Positions 1-8,642 of a stretch of DNA of 12,725 nucleotides are shown piece after piece. Position numbers and translations under genes: made by a program. The stretch comes from Dunaliella salina (taxonomy: Eukaryota > Chlorophyta > Chlorophyceae > Chlamydomonadales > Dunaliellaceae): the NCBI GenBank assembly GCA_002284615.2, contig MU070991.1, positions 8,106 through 20,830 of the forward strand, given 5' to 3'. Below the pieces are notes generated by a model. It searched no databases, was not told the DNA's origin, and saw nothing but the letters and a program-made list of their open reading frames with translations. The number at the start of each line of letters is the position of its first letter. Position 1 is the first letter of the stretch.

Positions 1-396
1 CCACAAGCACTGTCCAACACTCTGTGGGCACTGGCCAAACTGGGCCACAATCCTGGCAACGTTGGCGTTAACGCCACCATCAACACCCTTGCCACTGCCA
101 TGGCCAAGCGCAGCAGCACAGCCGCACCACAAGCACTGTCCAACACTCTGTGGGCACTGGCTGATCTGGGCCACAATCCTGGCAATGCCACCATCAACAC
201 CCTTGCCACAGCCATGGTCGAGCGCAGCAGCACAGCAGACCCACAAGCACTGTCCAACACTCTGTGGGCACTGGGCACCTTAGAACACAATCCTGGCAAT
301 GCCGCCATCAACACCCTTGCCACTTCCATGGTCAAGCGCAGCAGCACAGCAGACCCACAAGCACTGTCCAATGCCCTCTATGCGCTGGGTTCGTTG
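1..396 (+). repeat. Tandem 114-bp (38-codon) OPR-type coding repeats
   Basis: The sequence ccacaagcactgtccaa starts at 1, 127, 241 and 355, giving spacings of 126, 114 and 114 bp. The first unit has 12 extra bases (four codons, GVNA) after the GHNPGN segment. Units two and three are close to 90 percent identical by eye, differing mainly in an 11-base patch after the WAL segment and a few single bases. The fourth diverges after about 40 bases. High nucleotide identity points to recent unequal crossing-over or gene conversion. All spacings are multiples of three, so the frame is kept. Confidence 0.9.
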
Positions 397-1191
397 CGTT
401 GGTATCAGCCAGGAGTGTACAGCAAGCTGGTTCAAGGGCTCCTGCACAGCATCAGCGGCAGCACTCCAGGTGCAGTTGAATAGCACTTCAGCAATGCGCT
501 GTTCAGCTGTGCACTGTCTTGCCACTTTGACGTCAGCGTGGATGCCCTGGCAGCATGGGGCAGCCAACAGGACTTGCAGCAGTGGACAGAGCAAGCTATT
601 TCCAATGTCTTATTTGCATGGGCAATCCTAGCAGCCACAGCAGGTGGGGACACAGCCCACTTGCGCGCACTTGCACAGCAGCTGTTCCAGGGGGCAAGCA
701 TGAGGGGAGCAGCAAGATTCACAGTCAGAAATGACTTGGGCAAGTTGTATGGTGCCCATTTGACAGCAAAGCACATGGGATTGCCTGGGGGTGGGTTGAC
801 GGACAGCAAGCTGCTGCAAGTCGTGCAGAGGGATACAGCAGGGTGTCAGCAAGAGATTAGTGGGCAAGAGAGCAGCGTGACAGATGCAGTGGACATAACA
901 TTGCAAGCGCATTTTGAGGTGCAAGCGGCCATGTTCCAGGGATACCACACACTGCTGGTGTCTCAGCCCAGCAGCCCATGCAGCATTGCCATTGTGGTCA
1001 CCCAGCGATACAGGGATTACCTCAGCCACCCAGCAGGGCAGCTGTATGGCAAGACTGCCTTGCGGCTGAAGCACATTGAGTGGGGCTGTAATGGGCTGGT
1101 CCTGTGTGATGAGTCAGAGCTGAAGGGGATGTCAGTTGAGCTGGTGCGCGACATGTTGTCAAAACGCATCAAGCAGGCTGTAGAGAAATAG
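1..1191 (+). CDS. OPR-repeat protein with C-terminal RAP-like domain, 5' partial, interrupted by in-frame TAG
   Basis: One reading frame runs from the window edge to TAG at 1189-1191 (396 codons), broken only by TAG at 481-483. The first 150 or so residues are tandem 38-residue helical units (core ALSNTLWAL-LGHNPGNA), the length and style of octotricopeptide repeats. Residues about 320-395 resemble a RAP domain, with GKTALRLKHIEW near residues 350-361 and an amphipathic end (MLSKRIKQAVEK). OPR and RAP proteins in green algae bind organelle RNAs and act in maturation, stability or translation of chloroplast or mitochondrial transcripts; the target here cannot be told. The start and any transit peptide lie outside the window. 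The TAG sits between VQLN and HFSNALFSCA, where OPR-like sequence resumes in the same frame, so it probably replaced a sense codon such as CAG. This may be a young pseudogene, a base error, or an allele. Family assignment is fairly sure; function is inferred. Confidence 0.72.
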
Positions 1192-2863
1192 GAGTGTATA
1201 CAAGGAAGGCATTTTGGCCAGGAGGCTAACCAGAGTTTGCTCTTCATCAGAATCCAACGTCCATGTGCTTTTTGGTGGGGATCATCTGGCTGACTGGCAT
1301 GACCTGCAAGCAGAGGTTTCAATGAGCTTTGAGGGTCGAAATCTGGTTTTGCTGAGTGTTTTACTTAAACAAAGCTCCGATGGTTCGCGCATGTCATGCA
1401 AGCATTTCATTCTGGAATGTTGCTTAGAAGGACCATTAAAAGATATGGATGCTTTGTTTACTGTGTTGTTGATTTGCTGACACCAAACTGCATCCCTGCA
1501 CCGGCTCTCTCCTGTCCTTTACATTGCGCTTTTACCCTTCAACCTGCATTTTTGTAGGCATTGATTGCCATGCAACGCAACAAATGTCTCCATGAATTGT
1601 AGCAGCCGCTCCTTTGACGCATGATTTCTTACTTAGGTTCTTTTATACGTGCTGTGCGTGATTGAATAATCCTCTCCTGTGATTTCATGCAAGTGCTTGA
1701 AAAAAGGCCACATAAGTGCGCCTTCTTTAATTTTTGGGTTTTACTGTGCACCAACCTTTTAGACCTCATTTTGCACACACGTTCCATTCTGCGCGCATGT
1801 CAGCTTATGCGTGCTAGATGCTATTTGATCACCTACTGCAAGTGACATCAAATGTGGACAGTTCCATTACTTTCAACAAAAATGTTATCTTGAAAGCAAG
1901 AATAGGCTTGCACTAGAAGCATAACCAGCCCTGACCAGACAATCAGGAAAAGAAGATTCTTGCATGTCAGGAAAACGGGGAGGACCACATAAGTAGAGAG
2001 TGTTCCCTAAACCAATCAGGGAAAAGGGAGCCTCGTTAGCTCCAAGAACCATCCTAAGCCTTCTTCACCTGAATTTCTGGTAAAACAAAAAAGTTGAAGG
2101 ACATGCTTAGGGCCAAGGGGTGGGTTACAGGCTACCTGGCTAGAGGTTAAAAGCAAAAGTCTACGCTGGACGCAACCAACGTGCATTATAATGCTCCTAC
2201 CCTTTAATCCTTTTCAGGAAAGACCCAACAGTCAGCAATGAAGCTAGCAGTGAGCCCCACCAACGAAGGCTAGCTATGAGTAGCCCAGCTGGCTACAGGT
2301 TACAGGGTTTACAGATGAAGGCCTTCATCTATGTAGGCAGAGGAACTCTTCCTTTTTATCAATTAAGGAAAACGAGACATATCGGCTCTGAAGAGCCATG
2401 AGTCCCTTCCATCACAATATTTGAAACTAAGCGGCTAATGGGAATCTGGAGGTTTAAATGTTAAGTTGCATTTTTCATGCGAAGTGTCCATGCAGGCCAG
2501 AGGCCGTGCGCATGAAGAGAAGGTCCCCTAACTAACAAGCTAATGAGCTAGCAGTGGCCTCACCAAAAGACCCTCTAAGCCTACACTAGACACAGCTAGA
2601 CTTGGAGAGAGCCAGAACAGAGCTACTGAGAGTCTGGGGGGATTGTCCGCCATGCTCCTGGACGCCCAGTCCTTCTCATACTCTCTTCCACTGCACGCCC
2701 AGCAGCCCCCCCCCCCCCCGGGGAGCCCTTAGAAAATGAAGAGCATGTCTGGTGTTAATGGTGGATGTCAATTTTTTTGAAAGCATGTCAGTTGCTAGTG
2801 ATTAAGCTTTGTTTGGTAGGGCCTAGCTTGCTTACTTCTTCCCTCGTAATGTTCCAGAGATGA
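1192..2863. other. Spacer with no recognised gene (presumed 3' UTR plus intergenic DNA)
   Basis: No reading frame with coding character was found on either strand. The left few hundred bases are probably the 3' UTR of the OPR/RAP gene; no clear algal TGTAA poly(A) signal was found. Weak repeats are present: TCAGGAAAA-like words near 1943, 1967, 2016 and 2214, CCACATAAGT at 1708 and 1985, and GCTAGCAGTG followed by a C-rich CACCAA stretch at 2243 and 2547. These could be remains of an old noncoding repeat, but no terminal inverted repeat was seen. Confidence 0.6.
2706..2723. repeat. C14 homopolymer followed by G4
   Basis: Fourteen C residues (2706-2719) run directly into four G residues. This is a simple low-complexity tract whose exact length is prone to sequencing and assembly error. 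No function is implied. Confidence 0.9.
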
Positions 2864-3340
2864 AAAGACCCCAGTCGACCAGATGCTGTTTTGATCACCC
2901 CTTTTAATGCCAATCATACTTCAAACGGTATTTCTCCTACCCATTCCCATCACGCTTTGCGCAGCTCCTCACGGAGGACCATCAGAACAAGTCGCATGAG
3001 GCAACCCCATGAACTTCATGCAAATGGACGCCATGCGCACCTCATAGAAATCAAGTTCTGTAAGACACAAGGCCAGAGCATCAGTTGAACGTGGCAAAGC
3101 AGCAGCATGCAGAGATTTGTAAACTTATTAACGCTAAAGCTGTTACAATTCATCGTATTCTCCTTGGTGCAGGTGGAACTATTCACACTGAGCATACCCT
3201 GAAGCAATTCAAACAACTAGGATTGGATCACCAGCGTGCTACGAAAGTTGCCTCACCTAGTAACCAATCACTTTATGAAGCTTGCTCAACAACTTCATGC
3301 CCATTCTGCTCAATATGCCCACAAAGGCACATCAAGTCTC
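2864..3340 (+). pseudogene. Decayed 3' fragment of a non-LTR retrotransposon: restriction-like PD-(D/E)XK endonuclease domain
   Basis: From 2864 one frame reads SRPDAVLITP (RPD codons at 2876-2884), then, after a variable loop, RHAHLIEIKFC with the E-x-K pair at 3047-3055. Together these form a PD-(D/E)XK nuclease signature. A one-base shift near 3060 moves the downstream match to another frame: DTRPEHQLNVAKQQHAEI, then ILLGAGGTIHTEHTLKQF and LGLDHQRA. A second shift after about 3236 gives KLAQQLHAHSAQYAHK. This block resembles, from memory, the C-terminal region of chlorophyte LINE-like reverse-transcriptase proteins, where a restriction-like endonuclease follows the RT. Nothing recognisable as RT precedes it, so it looks like a 5'-truncated insertion with its break near 2861. 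It could instead be displaced from the neighbouring element. The catalytic motifs are read directly; the family link is inference. Confidence 0.62.
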
Positions 3341-3446
3341 AAATACCCCTCATCATGCAGAATGTTTCCATCCCGGCATATGCCATCTGACAGCTGTGGC
3401 AACCTTCCAGCCACAACCTATCAGCATTGCTTCAGCCCTTGTCCAC

Positions 3447-4267
3447 ATGCTTCAACGTGACAGCTGCCTCTGCTTACCCGGAATCACAATTGACGACAAT
3501 GAACAGCTCGTCTACCAACCTCCTGCTCCTCCCTCCTTCAAGCCAGTTCACCCAAGCAGCACCGATGAAACCGAGCTCCAAGTCCTAACCTCCAAGTTGA
3601 CTACAGCTGACAATCCAACCACTCACGACTCTCACCATGACAAAGTGATCAACTTCCTCTACGACTGGTTCCGCGACTCCCTCACTCACCAGCGCCTTGA
3701 ACTCCTACGCAGCAACCCCCACCATATCATCCTTCCACCATTCAACATCCATCTTATAAGATGTAATTACGCCTTCCCTTCAAGTTGCCTCACTGAGCCA
3801 ACCACACCACCGAACATGGCAGCAGCACCCGTGGAGACAGGTGACCAAACCTCCACACCCCAGCCGCAAACCCCCGTACAGCACAACTCCAACCCTCTGC
3901 AAACCCCCTTTCCCCTCCACATGAGATCCCCGCAACCCCTCAGCAGGTTCCCGCTCATCCTCAACAAATCTCCAACCCCCCTCTGCAGATCCCCCCTCCT
4001 CAACAGATCTCCCTCCTCCCTCAACATGACTCCTCTCCCCCTCAGTAGATTCCCCCTTCTACCCAGCACATCTCCACCTCGTCTCAGCAGATCCCCCCTT
4101 CTCAGCAGATGTCTCTCCATCCCCAACATGGTCCCTTTCCTCTTTAGCAGACTCCCCTTCCTCCTTTGCAGAGCCCATTCTCCACACAACCCTCCCCCCT
4201 TCTTGACCCCAATGCAGCACAACGGAAGGATGCCTTTGACAGAGCACTGATCAAATTTGTTCTTTAA
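3447..4267 (+). pseudogene. ORF1-like region of the LINE, Pro/Gln-rich, frameshifted with two TAG stops
   Basis: The first part, to about 3905, reads in the frame of an ATG at 3447 and includes GITIDDNEQLVYQPP and HHDKVINFLYDWFRDSLTHQ, an acidic then amphipathic segment. In a run of C and T bases near 3905-3920 the plausible frame moves and gives a Pro/Gln-rich stretch (TPQQVPAHPQQISNPPLQIP) with TAG at 4046-4048 and 4145-4147. It then enters a charged segment, AQRKDAFDRALIKFVL, before TAA at 4265. Both TAGs stand where Gln would be expected (PPQ*IPP, FPL*QTP), as from CAG to TAG changes. No zinc knuckle or RRM was recognised. The position 5' of the enzymatic modules and the low-complexity composition fit a nucleic-acid-binding ORF1 or Gag-like protein, but this is inferred. 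The start is uncertain because the frame is open further upstream. Confidence 0.5.
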
Positions 4268-4640
4268 AGAAGCAGCAGCACGCTCCCTCTTCATCACTCT
4301 CCCCTATAGATGCATCCGTATTCTCCGCATTCGCCCAGCAGGAAAGTCCCCGCAATCAACCCTCATCAAACTCTCAATGGCAGACCCCGACGCTTCCGCA
4401 CTTTTCAAGCAAGTGCAGGAAATCACCCTTGCGCACGTAGATCACTTCACCCTGCACCTCTACCTTGTGGACACCAACCCCTCTGCACTCCAGCTGGGTC
4501 CGGTCCGCGTCAACATTAACTGCCAGCTAACTTGACGCTCTCCTTTTCCACTGCAATTGCCATCACAAATGCCATTGCCACTGCAACCACAAACAACCAC
4601 CTCATCACTCCTGTCCTCCACAGCAACCCAGCTACCCTCC
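4257..4640 (+). pseudogene. LINE coding segment of unknown function, second Pro/Gln-rich stretch
   Basis: The frame switches here and reads FKEAAARSLFI, then MADPDASALFKQVQEITLAH and a hydrophobic, beta-like piece (HFTLHLYLVDTNPSALQLG). TGA at 4533-4535 ends it. The same frame beyond the stop is again Pro/Gln-rich (PSQMPLPLQPQTTT), so the TGA may have replaced Arg (CGA) and the coding frame may continue to about 4640 before switching. Between about 4500 and 4740 two frames are open and the true one is unclear. No known domain was recognised. It probably belongs to ORF1 or the ORF1/ORF2 junction of the element. Confidence 0.42.
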
Positions 4641-6628
4641 AGAGAAACCCGCTATTGCTCGCCAACGCAATCACGGGCACAGCAATCCCCATCAACGCCC
4701 CCAACCTACCCTCCAACCCTGAAATACCACCTCTGCCAGGTTTTTCCTTCCATGCCTTCACCACTCTCTCTGGCCTCCCTGCTGCAACATACCTCAATAG
4801 AAGCCCCCCTGGCAGCTCCCTGATTCTCTTCTGCGGCAACACCAACACCCTTGGGCTCTTTGCAATCGCCACCATGGCAGACAGCATCCGAGTACATGCC
4901 CCGAGTGGCGAGCTCCTGTGTTGCGTCAGCACCTCCATTGCACCATGCCCTCCTCCTCCCTCCCTTCTGAATTTCCCCACTGCTATCAAGGCTAACTTCC
5001 ACGTCACACATCAAAACATGATGAGGTTCAACCAGACATACAGCCCAGGCAGCCTCTCATGTTGTGCGCTCGCCCTGGCCTCACTTGCCATTGACTTCCA
5101 GCCTGGCCAGTACACCAGCAAAACACTGCGCATGCTATTCCAAGAGCTCACACATCAGTGGGGGGACACTGAGTTTCCCTCCCTTGCCTTCATCAACACC
5201 GCCAAATCAAACCTCAATCACCTCCTCTGCCAACCCAGCACCTGGTCCCTCCGCCTCGCCAATATGGCAGCAATTGCAAGCACTGTAGACGCCGTACAGC
5301 AAGCTCTGATGGAGGTTCTAACAAGAGACATGGAGGCCCCACCAACCACAGCACGCGAAGACCAACCCGGCATCCGTGACTTGCGCCAGAGGGACATGGA
5401 TCGCCTCTTTGATGACATGGCAGCAGAAGCCATGCCTACCAAACACAAGGTAATCAACACTCTTATACACTGCCATGGTTTGAACAGCTTGCTTTGCTCG
5501 CCAACTCACCTTCTCCCTTACCCCGCAGGCATCCACATCTACCCTGGGCCATTACCTTCCCTGCAGTACAACACATGGCTTACACCCTATGACTTCCTTA
5601 CCCTTACCACATCCCAACCCCGCACTTCACGCCACATTGCACATGGTTACAACAATTGTTTGTCACTGCCACCTTTCCCTGGCTACACACAAACCCCACA
5701 AGAAAATAAATCAAGAAGAACCAAACATCTTAACCTCTCTTACCATGGACAATCTTCATTTGCTGTGTGCCTTTGTTTCTTGCTTGTTCTCCCTTCCTAT
5801 AGCACTACATCCCTGCAATATGCGCACTTGTCAGCCAAGCATATCACCATCGTCACCCCTATGTACATTCACACCTTGGTGCTCTCAACCAACCCCCTTT
5901 GTCTTGCAGGCGTCACCCTCTTCCCGAAGCGCATGCCATTGCTGCAATCTAACACCTGCATAAACCATGCATGCACTACGTATGCCACCTCCCTTTTCCA
6001 CATTCCTGCATTCCACATTGTACATCACCACAACAAGTGTATACCACCACTACCATCCCCCGGCTGCAGGCAGACGCACCTGATCGAGAAAACAAGAAGA
6101 ACCGCACCAACTGATCTGTATGGCCCTGGAAGATCCTCTCTTGCTCTATATTATTGCTTCTCTATTGATTTCCCAGTCGTTAGCATGACACCCTCGCAAT
6201 ATGTACACCAGGACAACACCTTTGCATGTCTATTAGGACTACAACAGCACCTCACTCTAATTGCTGCTCATGTGAACCCCACTGATACACAGGGCGGTAT
6301 CCTCCGTATTCTGTTCCTTACGCATCTCTACACCGTTCCCTTTCCCGTGCCGGTGATCCTCACTTGTCTCTTAAACTTTGTTTCTCCAATCTTCATGTCC
6401 TACACTGCTCCAGCCGTGTTGCAACTCTTAGGAATCCCAGCCAACAACATATACTCTGAGACCCAGGTAAGCAAAAACGGCCAATCTTGCATGAATTCAA
6501 TAAACTGGTGGACTACCTGCCCGCCAACCTGGACGCATTACATGATTACACGCATGAAGAACTTCATGTTGAAATTCCTCAAAAGAATACTCATTTTGTG
6601 GTCGTTCAAACCAACTCAAGGCCAATAG
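4532..6628 (+). pseudogene. LINE polyprotein N-terminal segment with two tandem copies of a ~127-residue domain
   Basis: A 698-codon open frame ends at TAG 6626-6628. Its first 60 or so residues may be out of frame. From about 4740 it has coding character: GSSLILFCGNTNTLGLFAIA, then TYSPGSLSCCALALASLAID, and a charged helical part (DLRQRDMDRLFDDMAAEAMP) ending near 5440. Two diverged repeats follow (5441 to about 6220), then LQLLGIPANNIYSETQ at about 6420-6467. Past 6467 a different frame looks coding (HEFNKLVDYLPANLDALHDY), so a shift occurs in or near the A5 run at 6473-6477. No known domain was identified. The start codon at 4532 is TTG and is not credible as a true start; this is an internal part of a polyprotein lying upstream of the protease and APE modules. 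Confidence 0.55.
5441..6220 (+). repeat. Diverged in-frame tandem duplication, 381-bp period, protein-coding
   Basis: Matching words occur at an exact 381-bp offset: CACATTG at 5633 and 6014, ACAACAA at 5649 and 6030, CAAGAAGAACC at 5712 and 6093, GCAATATG at 5815 and 6196. Since 381 is three times 127, both copies share a frame. In the frame of the long ORF they align as AG[IV]..[YF]P...P.LQ.NT, then I.H..N.C, LP..PG..QT, Y...SS.A...CF and SQY.H. Many differences are synonymous third-base changes (CAG/CAA, ACA/ACC, CAA/CAG, ACC/ACG, CCT/CCC), so the copies evolved under protein constraint. The domain was not recognised. Confidence 0.8.
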
Positions 6629-7117
6629 ATCCCCATCAATAGCAATGATGCTGATGCTGTCCAGCGCTGGCGGCTCTGTCAAATTGAAAGTACCCAAGAA
6701 GGATTCAGGGATGACCTCCTCTTTGCCTGGCTAGAAGAGCATTTACAGCTGCGTCTTTCCCTCATATCTGTCATACATAAAGACACTGACAACAAAATTG
6801 CTGCTTTCGAACAGGCAGCCCTACAAAACTCCTGCACAGCTTTTTTCTGCCAAAATCGTAGACATAGTTTCGCCATAATTAAGCAAAACAACACCTGGAA
6901 ACTATTAGACTCTCAGCTTCGCAGCCCCAGAACTATTTGCGGGGACACGCAAAATCAAGGTGGTATGTCCCTTAACTTCAGAATCCTCAAACTTGAGGCA
7001 ACCTGCCAAGCCATGGACGCGCAAATTACTCCACCCTTATACATGAAAAGTCAAGAAAAAAATTTCTGCTTGGTCCATGCATTCAACATGGCTCTTGGAC
7101 CCTCTTCTATTTGGTGA
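6484..7117 (+). pseudogene. LINE polyprotein segment: upstream His-box-like motif and Cys box of a putative cysteine protease
   Basis: The segment first reads HEFNKLVDYLPANLDALHDY and HVEIPQKNTHFVVVQTNSRP. A one-base shift in the C4 run at 6631-6634 then leads to NDADAVQRWRLCQIESTQEG and a long helical stretch. Next comes HSFAIIKQNNTWKLLDSQ (His codon 6863-6865), which looks like the histidine box of papain-fold peptidases (H-x-hydrophobic, then W-x-L-hydrophobic-D-S). At 7061-7099 comes NFCLVHAFNMALG with Cys codon 7067-7069, which resembles the nucleophile box of Josephin- or OTU-like proteases (C-x-x-H-A-x-N). The frame ends in TGA at 7115, while the next match (LFGDAILKHIKELEKAL) is in a neighbouring frame. 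A cysteine protease is known in Dualen-type LINEs; assignment here rests on short motifs. Confidence 0.5.
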
Positions 7118-7157
7118 TGCAATCTTGAAGCACATCAAGGAACTGGAGAAGGCACTC

Positions 7158-7279
7158 AGGAAGAAGAACCTGCAGCATCTCTCTGTAAAGCACGTGTGTT
7201 TTAGTAGTGTTTAGTAGTAGGAAGAAGAACCTGCAGCATCTCTCTGTAAAACACGTGTTTTCTAGTAGTGCACTACTAC
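7158..7279 (+). repeat. 61-bp tandem duplication inside the protease coding region
   Basis: Copy one is 7158-7218 and copy two starts at 7219. Both begin AGGAAGAAGAACCTGCAGC, and the first 33 bases differ at one position; the copies diverge slightly towards the end (CACGTGTGTTTTAGTAG versus CACGTGTTTTCTAGTAG). As 61 is not a multiple of three, the duplication itself shifts the frame. The near identity suggests a recent slippage or repair event. Confidence 0.9.
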
Positions 7280-7700
7280 CAAGAGGAATTAGGCTGCTTC
7301 ACTTCCATGATCATAAACCACTATCCACAGTGCTTGGAACAGCAGTGCAAATTGCTATCACAGACACGCAACATCCGAACTCCAGCGTGTTCAAATAAAT
7401 GTTTATCTCCTTGACAGTCTTCTTGCTCATAGCGCCTGTAGCTCTGGCCTCATTCTCGTAACAACCAACACCTGCAACCAAGCACATGCTGTTGCTCTCA
7501 AAAAAGCCCTTAACGCTGACCATACATGCTGGAACTGGTACTTATTGGAGTCCCAACTGACTCTGCCTGTCTGTCTATCCACCAGCCTCCACTGGCACAG
7601 CCTACATGGCTGTCTCCTGATGATCCAGAAGGACACCATCTGGAACAACATCAGCAACACTTCCGTGCTATACCTAGCGACACTTTTTCATGACGCACAC
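7268..7700 (+). pseudogene. C-terminal half of putative cysteine protease with downstream His box
   Basis: After the 61-bp repeat, one frame reads YYQEELGCFTSMIINHYPQC, followed near 7370-7390 by a shift into the frame open from 7317 to 8252. That frame contains LILVTTNT, then QAHAVALKKALN (His codon 7485-7487) and CWNWYLLESQ. The H-A-V-A-L ... W-x-x-L-L-E-S pattern fits the histidine box of a papain-fold peptidase. It lies about 420 bases after the Cys at 7067, or about 120 residues once the 61-bp duplication is discounted, a plausible spacing. The protein would likely process the retroelement polyprotein or act on ubiquitin-like substrates; neither can be told. The same uninterrupted frame runs on into the APE domain, so protease and endonuclease were parts of one polyprotein. 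Confidence 0.52.
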
Positions 7701-8640
7701 CAACAACAAGACTCTTCCAATGAGCCTCCTACAGGCCAAACCAACTATCATAACACCTTCCACAACAACCCCGAACAAGATCACTACAGACAGATTTCTA
7801 TTGACTACCTCAGAGTCATCACCTTCAACGTCAAAGGACTTTACAAGAGCAAAGAAGATGTAAACGACCTCTTAGAGCATTATGATCCAGACGTTGTCTC
7901 CCTCACAGAGACAAAAATTACTCCATACAAGAAGGAACCACCAGCTTGGCTGTTCACACTCTTGCATGGATACAGCTGGTGGCACAGTCCTCACCACCAA
8001 AAAGGCACCCTACTCTGCATCCGGAGAAGAATTGCCCTCACGACCCAGGTTTGTCAACTGGATATTCCTACCTCAATTCAAGGACGATTAGTTGTAGTCA
8101 AGTTACACACTCCCCATCGCCTCATTCTGCTCTTTTCTACTTATTGGCCCCCAGGCAACTCACCGGAATATCTCAGAGAACGCCAATACATGGAAATGTA
8201 TATCACAAATACCATAACTCTCAGCCCTGCAACCCCATTTTCATGGGTGACATGAATGCCACTTTCTGTAACAATGACATAAGTAGCCAAGCTGCCTATC
8301 AACAAGACACCCAGTACAGACATTTCTTACATAACAGCAAGCTCATCCCAATTGACACACATCTTCATGAGCGGCCCTGGTCTTTCTGCTCCTGCATCTC
8401 TGCAAGTGAAAATGGTCAACATTCCTACACATACAGCCGAATAGATGACATACTTTTGTCTGCTTTCTCTCAGAACCACCCTCACCTGTTCTGCTCTCCT
8501 CATGACATGGGATACAAACACAGCGATCACTTGCCCTTGATTGCTACCATTCCTGTCACCAGCCTCTGCACAACAATAAAAAAACTTGCCCCCAAGTCTG
8601 AAAAGGTCATCATCCGCCCTATTACAGACAATGACCAAGA
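7701..8640 (+). pseudogene. APE-type (exonuclease-endonuclease-phosphatase) endonuclease domain of the LINE
   Basis: The domain starts about 7800 with LRVITFNVKGL (metal-linked Asn, codon 7827-7829), then DVVSLTETKI (catalytic Glu, 7908-7910) and a central sheet region (GRLVVVKLHTPHRLILLFST). A frame change near 8233-8241, in or beside the T4 run, leads to FMGDMNAT (Asp 8249-8251, Asn 8255-8257), SRIDDILL (Asp 8444-8446) and the C-terminal YKHSDHLPL (Asp-His, 8525-8530). All hallmark residues of the family are present. In LINEs this enzyme nicks the target DNA to prime reverse transcription. A second shift at about 8640-8645, beside an A5 run, separates it from the RT frame. The shifts mean no intact product as sequenced. 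Assignment is firm. Confidence 0.93.
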
Positions 8641-8642
8641 AA

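Noticed and set aside
469..506. Short intron around the TAG at 481 (CAG|GTGCAG to TTCAG).
   Set aside because: It would be only 37 nt and would break the frame that is continuous on both sides.
280..594. Minus-strand ORF of 104 codons opposite the OPR gene.
   Set aside because: It is the antisense shadow of repeat coding sequence, with no independent coding signal.
1214..1480. An 88-codon ORF after the OPR/RAP stop.
   Set aside because: It starts at TTG, has no recognisable domain, and its position fits 3' UTR.
481..4147. UAG reassigned to glutamine, as in some ulvophycean algae.
   Set aside because: The OPR/RAP gene ends naturally at TAG (1189-1191) after its terminal helix, and TGA also interrupts the LINE. 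Point mutation explains the data better.
3920..4250. The 3' part of the open frame ending at 4250, rich in SPLL-, SRFPL- and NRSP-like words.
   Set aside because: It is a shifted reading of the Pro/Gln-rich stretch. The adjacent frame gives regular PQQ patterns and leads into a charged coding segment, at the cost of two TAG stops.
5450..5528. Possible 79-nt GT-AG intron (AAG|GTAATC to CCCCGCAG|GC), with a similar acceptor at 5909.
   Set aside because: The stretch is open in the surrounding frame, and its end aligns with coding sequence before the second 381-bp repeat copy. Protein-level conservation of the repeats is in the unspliced frame.
5589..5963. A 124-codon ORF in another frame across the first 381-bp repeat.
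   Set aside because: The second copy has several stops in this frame, while the long ORF frame is open in both copies with mainly third-base differences.
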